Assembly (NCBI RefSeq): GCF_009617585.1
Contig: NZ_WIXI01000047.1
Location: forward strand, 186,001-250,000
Source: Endobacterium cereale
GTDB lineage: Bacteria > Pseudomonadota > Alphaproteobacteria > Rhizobiales > Rhizobiaceae
DNA length: 64,000 nt
Direction of reading: 5' to 3'
Within the stretch, counting starts at the first letter, position 1, and the number at the start of each line of letters is the position of its first letter. The notes under the pieces are model-generated. The model had not been told where the DNA came from and did no database searches. It worked only from the letters and a program-made list of their open reading frames with translations. The position numbers and the translations under genes were made by a program. Below are positions 60,521 to 64,000 of this stretch, piece by piece.

Positions 60521-61849
60521 TTACAGCGCGTTTTTCCGAATGACGTCGCTCAACCAGTGATACGACGCTTTCGGGATTCGCTGCAGCGTCGGGTAATCGA
60601 CGTAGACGAGGCCAAAACGTTTGGAAAAGCCCCTGCCCCATTCAAAATTGTCCATCAGCGACCAAGCGAAATAACCCCTGATATCGTGGCCTTCCTCAAG
60701 CGCATCGAGCAGGACGTTGAGGTAACCCTCGAAATAGGCGATGCGGTCCTTGTCGATCACCTTGCGATCGGGGCCGAGTGCGTCCGGGTAGGATGCGCCG
60801 TTTTCGGTGATGTAGATCGTCGGTTTGTTGTAGCGCTCGCTGGTGTCGCGGATCTGTTCCAGAAACGCCTGCGGATCGACGACCCAGTTTACGTCGGTCA
60901 GCGGGCCCATGCCGGTTGGCGGGGCGGTTTCGGCGATGCCGAATGTGGTGTTCTTGTTGGGGCCGACAAAAACCGGATTGTAATGGTTGAGGCCAAAGAA
61001 ATCCATTTCCTGGCTGATATCGGCCATGTCGTCGCCGAGGATCAACGGTTCCATTTCCTTGGCGATCGGCTCGGGATAGGTGCCGAGCCAGAGCGGATCG
61101 ACGGTGACGCGGCGCCACAGGCAATCACCCAGAATGCGGGCTTCCTCATGGGCGGCATCGTCATAATGCGGGCGCACCGGGCCGAGCGAGACGATGTTTC
61201 CGACCTGCGCGTCCGACGCTTCGGCGCGCACGGCCTTGACTGAATAGCCGTGAGCGAGATTGAGCGCGTGGATGGCCTTCAAACTGTCCTCATAGGACTG
61301 TTTGCCCGGCGCGTGGCGGCCGACATTATAGGCCACCCATGGAATGACGTTGGGCTCGTTGATCGGCGCGAACCGTTTGACGCGGTCGCCAAAATGGCGG
61401 GCGATGGTGGCGGCGTAATCGGCGAAAATTTTTGGCGTCTCGCGGGATCGCCATCCGCCCTTTTCTTCCACCGCCACCGGCATGTCCCAGTGATGCAGGC
61501 AGATCCACGGCTCGATGCCTTCATGCAGCAGAAGGTCGATGACGCGGTCGTAAAAATCCAGACCGCGCTGGTTAACTTGGCCCGAACCTTCCGGAAAGAT
61601 GCGCGGCCATGCGGTCGACAGGCGGTAGGCACCGACGCCGAGACCGCTCATCAGGCCGATATCCTCGGGGTACCGGTGATAATGGTCACAGGCGATGTCG
61701 GCGGTTTCGCCGTTTGTGGTGCGGCCGGGCGTGTGGGCGTAAACGTCCCAGACACTCTGGCCACGGCCATCCTTGTTGACGGCGCCTTCTGTCTGGAAGG
61801 CGGAGGCGGCAACGCCCCAGAGAAAGTCCTTGGGAAAAGAACGCGTCAT
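60521..61849 (-). CDS. GH1 beta-glucosidase
   Basis: Retaining glycoside hydrolase that cuts terminal beta-glucosides such as cellobiose. The acid/base Glu is in APINEPNVIPW and the nucleophile Glu in IYITENGASY. The N-terminal FPKDFLWGVAASAFQTEGA and YRLSTAWPRIFPEG substrate-site motifs are intact. 442 residues, no signal peptide, so it hydrolyses sugars after uptake. It follows a solute-binding protein gene by 89 bp. Confidence 0.94.
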   Translation of the reverse strand: MTRSFPKDFLWGVAASAFQTEGAVNKDGRGQSVWDVYAHTPGRTTNGETADIACDHYHRYPEDIGLMSGLGVGAYRLSTAWPRIFPEGSGQVNQRGLDFYDRVIDLLLHEGIEPWICLHHWDMPVAVEEKGGWRSRETPKIFADYAATIARHFGDRVKRFAPINEPNVIPWVAYNVGRHAPGKQSYEDSLKAIHALNLAHGYSVKAVRAEASDAQVGNIVSLGPVRPHYDDAAHEEARILGDCLWRRVTVDPLWLGTYPEPIAKEMEPLILGDDMADISQEMDFFGLNHYNPVFVGPNKNTTFGIAETAPPTGMGPLTDVNWVVDPQAFLEQIRDTSERYNKPTIYITENGASYPDALGPDRKVIDKDRIAYFEGYLNVLLDALEEGHDIRGYFAWSLMDNFEWGRGFSKRFGLVYVDYPTLQRIPKASYHWLSDVIRKNAL

Positions 61850-61890
61850 GACGGGTGCTCGTTATCGATGATTGATGCTGTTGGGCATGC

Positions 61891-61907
61891 CCCGCGGGAG
61901 GCGCGGG
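61891..61907 (-). other. Intercistronic hairpin
   Basis: CCCGCG (61891-61896) pairs with CGCGGG (61902-61907) across a GGAGG loop, between the solute-binding protein and beta-glucosidase genes. Such hairpins often protect the upstream mRNA so that the binding protein is made in excess. Confidence 0.55.
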
Positions 61908-61938
61908 ACATGCGGGATGTCAGGCGGTGGCAACAGGA

Positions 61939-63462
61939 TCAGTTGGCCGTGCTGACATTCCAGAAGTAAGGCCAGGGCGACGGCTGAAAATCCTTCAGCG
62001 TCTTCTTCTTGGAACCAAGCGCGTTGAAATCGCCGACCTTGTAGACCGGGGCTTCCTCGTAAAAGGTTTTTTGGATTTCCGCCCAGAGTGCCTTGCGCTT
62101 TTCCTGATCCGGCTCAGCGATAAAGGGTTCGACGGCAGCGGTCTTGGCAGGCGTTGCCCACCAGCCGGGATAGCTGTCGGACATCCAGCCGTTGAGGATC
62201 GGCTCCGGCGGGAACGGGCCGTGGGTGATGAAGATATCCCACAATTTGGGGTCGGCGCGGCGGGTGGTGAGCGTTGCCCAGTCGAACACGCCGAGTTCGA
62301 CCTTGAAGCCGGCGGCCTTCAGATATTCGGCAGCGACCTGCGCCATCTTGTAATGGAATTCGTACTGGCGGCTGGTGAGGATGCGGATCGGCTTTTCGCC
62401 GTCATATCCGGCTTCCTTGGCCATGGAGGCTGCGGTTTCCGGGTCGCCATTGCCGTAACGCTCGATGCCCTCCTCCGTGTGCCAGACGTACCCTTCCGGA
62501 TAAAGCGCGCCGTTGACGGCGAAAAATTCCGGATTGCCGAAGGCGGCAAGCAGCATGTCTTCCGGGTTGAGAGCGGCCTGGATGGCGTGGCGCATTTCCT
62601 TTTTCGCCAGCACACCTTCCTTGGTGTTCATGACGAAAACCGGCGCGCCATAAGGCTTTAGCACCACCGGCTCGGAAGCGTCCGAGCCTTTCAGACGGTC
62701 GAACGTTTCCGGAGCAAGCGAGTCGGCATAATCGAACTGGCCGGAGATCGCGCCTTCGAGGCGGGTATTGGCATCCGGCACCGGCACGAAGCGGATTTCA
62801 TCGAGGATCGCCTTGCGGGCGCCGCCAAAACCGTTGGCCGCTTCCGAACGCGGCTGATAGCCGTCGAAACGGGTGAGTTGCAGATACTGGTCGGCCTTGC
62901 GCTCCTTCAGGAGATACGGGCCGGTGCCGATGAATTTTGTCAGCGGGTCATCGGCGAGGTTGGCCTTCGGCATGATGACGGCGGCCGAATTGTTGAAGGC
63001 GAGCAGCGACAGCAGCGGCGCATAAGGCTTGCTCAGGACGATCTGAACGGCATCGTCGCCCTTGGCGGTGATCGAGGTGAAATAGGGCGCGATCTGTTTG
63101 CCGCGCGAGGCGATCTTTACCCAGCGCTCGACCGAGGCGACGACATCGGCGGATGTCATGGTCGAGCCATCGTGGAACTTGATGCCCTTGCGAAGGGTGA
63201 TGTCATAGGTCTGGCCGTCGGCCGATACGGTCGGCATCGCTTCGGCCAGAAGCGGCACGACATTCCATTCGGCATCGAAGGTGAACAGCGTTTCAAAAAT
63301 GTGCTGCGTGGTCATGCCCACCACATCGGCGGTGGAGGCCATCGGATCGAGCGTCGGCGGTTCGCCGATCGTGGCGACATTGATGACGCCGGCGGCGAAA
63401 CTCGGGTTGGGGATGGCCGACAAGAACAGGAAGGGGGCAGCGAGCAATGCGTTTCTAAGCAT
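61939..63462 (-). CDS. ABC transporter solute-binding protein, family 5 (peptide/oligosaccharide)
   Basis: Periplasmic binding protein of 507 residues from ATG 63462 (AAGGGA site). The signal peptide is LRNALLAAPFLFLSAIPN to SFA-AGV. Domain signatures are IGEPPTLDPMAST, LRKGIKFHDGSTMTSADVVAS and GTGPYLLKERKAD. The neighbour is a beta-glucosidase, suggesting a gluco-oligosaccharide ligand, although this family also binds peptides. No permease or ATPase genes are next to it in the window. Confidence 0.9.
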   Translation of the reverse strand: MLRNALLAAPFLFLSAIPNPSFAAGVINVATIGEPPTLDPMASTADVVGMTTQHIFETLFTFDAEWNVVPLLAEAMPTVSADGQTYDITLRKGIKFHDGSTMTSADVVASVERWVKIASRGKQIAPYFTSITAKGDDAVQIVLSKPYAPLLSLLAFNNSAAVIMPKANLADDPLTKFIGTGPYLLKERKADQYLQLTRFDGYQPRSEAANGFGGARKAILDEIRFVPVPDANTRLEGAISGQFDYADSLAPETFDRLKGSDASEPVVLKPYGAPVFVMNTKEGVLAKKEMRHAIQAALNPEDMLLAAFGNPEFFAVNGALYPEGYVWHTEEGIERYGNGDPETAASMAKEAGYDGEKPIRILTSRQYEFHYKMAQVAAEYLKAAGFKVELGVFDWATLTTRRADPKLWDIFITHGPFPPEPILNGWMSDSYPGWWATPAKTAAVEPFIAEPDQEKRKALWAEIQKTFYEEAPVYKVGDFNALGSKKKTLKDFQPSPWPYFWNVSTAN

Positions 63463-63488
63463 GAAGTTCCCTTTTTCGATAAACCACA

Positions 63489-63516
63489 ATTATGGAATAT
63501 GCATTCTTATTATGGA
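63489..63516. promoter_or_regulatory. Direct-repeat operator candidate upstream of the solute-binding protein
   Basis: ATTATGGA occurs at 63489-63496 and 63509-63516, exactly 20 bp (two helical turns) apart. Between them, GGAATATGCATTC is close to a palindrome of the type bound by IclR or GntR regulators. It lies 27 bp upstream of the gene start. Confidence 0.5.
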
Positions 63517-63722
63517 TATAGTGTCGGGCATGGTTTTGTTTGTCAAACCGGAATTGCAGTCATCGCAATGCGGTGAGAACGGAAGCTATGCCGATAACGT
63601 CGGGTTGAACGCGGGAAACCGATGGGCGTACCGAGTACGGTTGCGTACGAAGCGTCATCGAATTATGCCTAATATATCAAACGACATAGCGGCGGTTACG
63701 CCACTTCCGGGAGACGATTGCG

Positions 63723-64000
63723 ATGACGGCCACGCGAATTCTCGAACAATCGCCTGCGATGACCATGCAGCGTGAGGCCGATCGCCTGGCGGCGCTGCAG
63801 GAACTCGACATGCTCGACAGCCCGCGCGACGATGGTTTCGACCGGATCGTCCGGCTGATCCAGCAGATCTTTGATGTCGAGATCGGCATCGTTTCGCTGA
63901 TCGACGCGCATCGGCAGTGGTACAAGGCCTGCAGCGGGCTGAGCTTCGGGGAAATCGAACGGGACGCCAGTTTCTGCCGTTATGTGGTGGCGGCCGAGGA
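63723..64000 (+). CDS. GAF-domain signalling protein, N-terminal part (truncated by window edge)
   Basis: It starts at ATG 63723 after a CGGGAG site and runs off the window at codon 93. The sequence AALQELDMLDSPRDDGFDRI, IGIVSLIDAHRQWYKACSGL and RDASFCRYVV is the N-terminal portion of a GAF domain found at the front of diguanylate cyclases or histidine kinases. The output domain is not visible, so the activity is undecided. Confidence 0.8.
   Translation, partial: MTATRILEQSPAMTMQREADRLAALQELDMLDSPRDDGFDRIVRLIQQIFDVEIGIVSLIDAHRQWYKACSGLSFGEIERDASFCRYVVAAE

Overview
The window reads as chromosomal core sequence of a Rhizobiaceae alphaproteobacterium (Agrobacterium/Rhizobium group). The basis is gene content and protein character, not a database search: PleD-DivK, an RNase E with an acidic insertion in its S1 domain, a supernumerary complex I subunit (NDUFA12 type), DUF2155, DUF3572, an AztD-like zinc protein, LexA boxes of the GTTC-N7-GTTC type and TTAA-N7-TTAA (CtrA-type) boxes. 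I saw no rRNA, tRNA, CRISPR array, prophage or intact insertion sequence.

Layout. 1-6.0 kb: end of nadK, then prfB (with its programmed +1 frameshift), a class A penicillin-binding protein and a periplasmic amidase on the minus strand. 6.6-14.1 kb: rne, a DsbA-family oxidoreductase, aroQ, accB-accC and aat on the plus strand, followed by an AT-richer orphan gene. 14.2-21.9 kb: DUF2155, NDUFA12 and the gatB and gatCA amidotransferase genes, interspersed with four GNAT acetyltransferases and a YjhX-like toxin-family gene. 22-27 kb: an M48 protease, a UPF0173 hydrolase, a PhnA-domain protein, ruvX, two coupled small membrane proteins and an AidB-like acyl-CoA dehydrogenase. 27.2-27.8 kb: a decayed ParDE toxin-antitoxin pair. 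27.8-31.9 kb: pyrB, a dihydroorotase-like pyrC, plsY, dprA. 32.4-40.1 kb: topA, rnr, DUF983, Nudix, MFS and rpmG, largely head to tail. 40.8-43.7 kb: pleD and divK, then DUF3572 and a HAD protein. 43.8-50.9 kb: an SOS-boxed dinB, an L,D-transpeptidase, dnaE and a 28-residue membrane peptide. 51-64 kb is more accessory: palindromic repeats, a DUF2233 protein, a metallophosphoesterase, an AztD-like zinc protein behind two Zur-like boxes, a lone PAS protein, mntP behind a yybP-ykoY manganese riboswitch, a beta-glucosidase with a solute-binding protein, and the start of a GAF-domain protein.

How the genes work together. Most are housekeeping: tRNA-dependent amidation (GatCAB), translation termination (RF2), RNA decay (RNase E, RNase R), fatty acid and phospholipid synthesis (AccBC, PlsY), pyrimidine synthesis, cell-wall building and remodelling, DNA replication and damage tolerance (DnaE, DinB, TopA, DprA), and cell-cycle/c-di-GMP signalling (DivK-PleD). 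Two metal-responsive units (Mn and probably Zn) lie close together near 55-57 kb.

The signals most worth following are the 28-aa membrane peptide with two LexA-like boxes around its promoter, the apparently non-catalytic pyrC next to pyrB, the YjhX gene flanked by two paralogous GNAT proteins, two CtrA-type boxes in front of membrane-protein genes, and a possible small RNA between rpmG and pleD. I found no clear multi-gene novel system.
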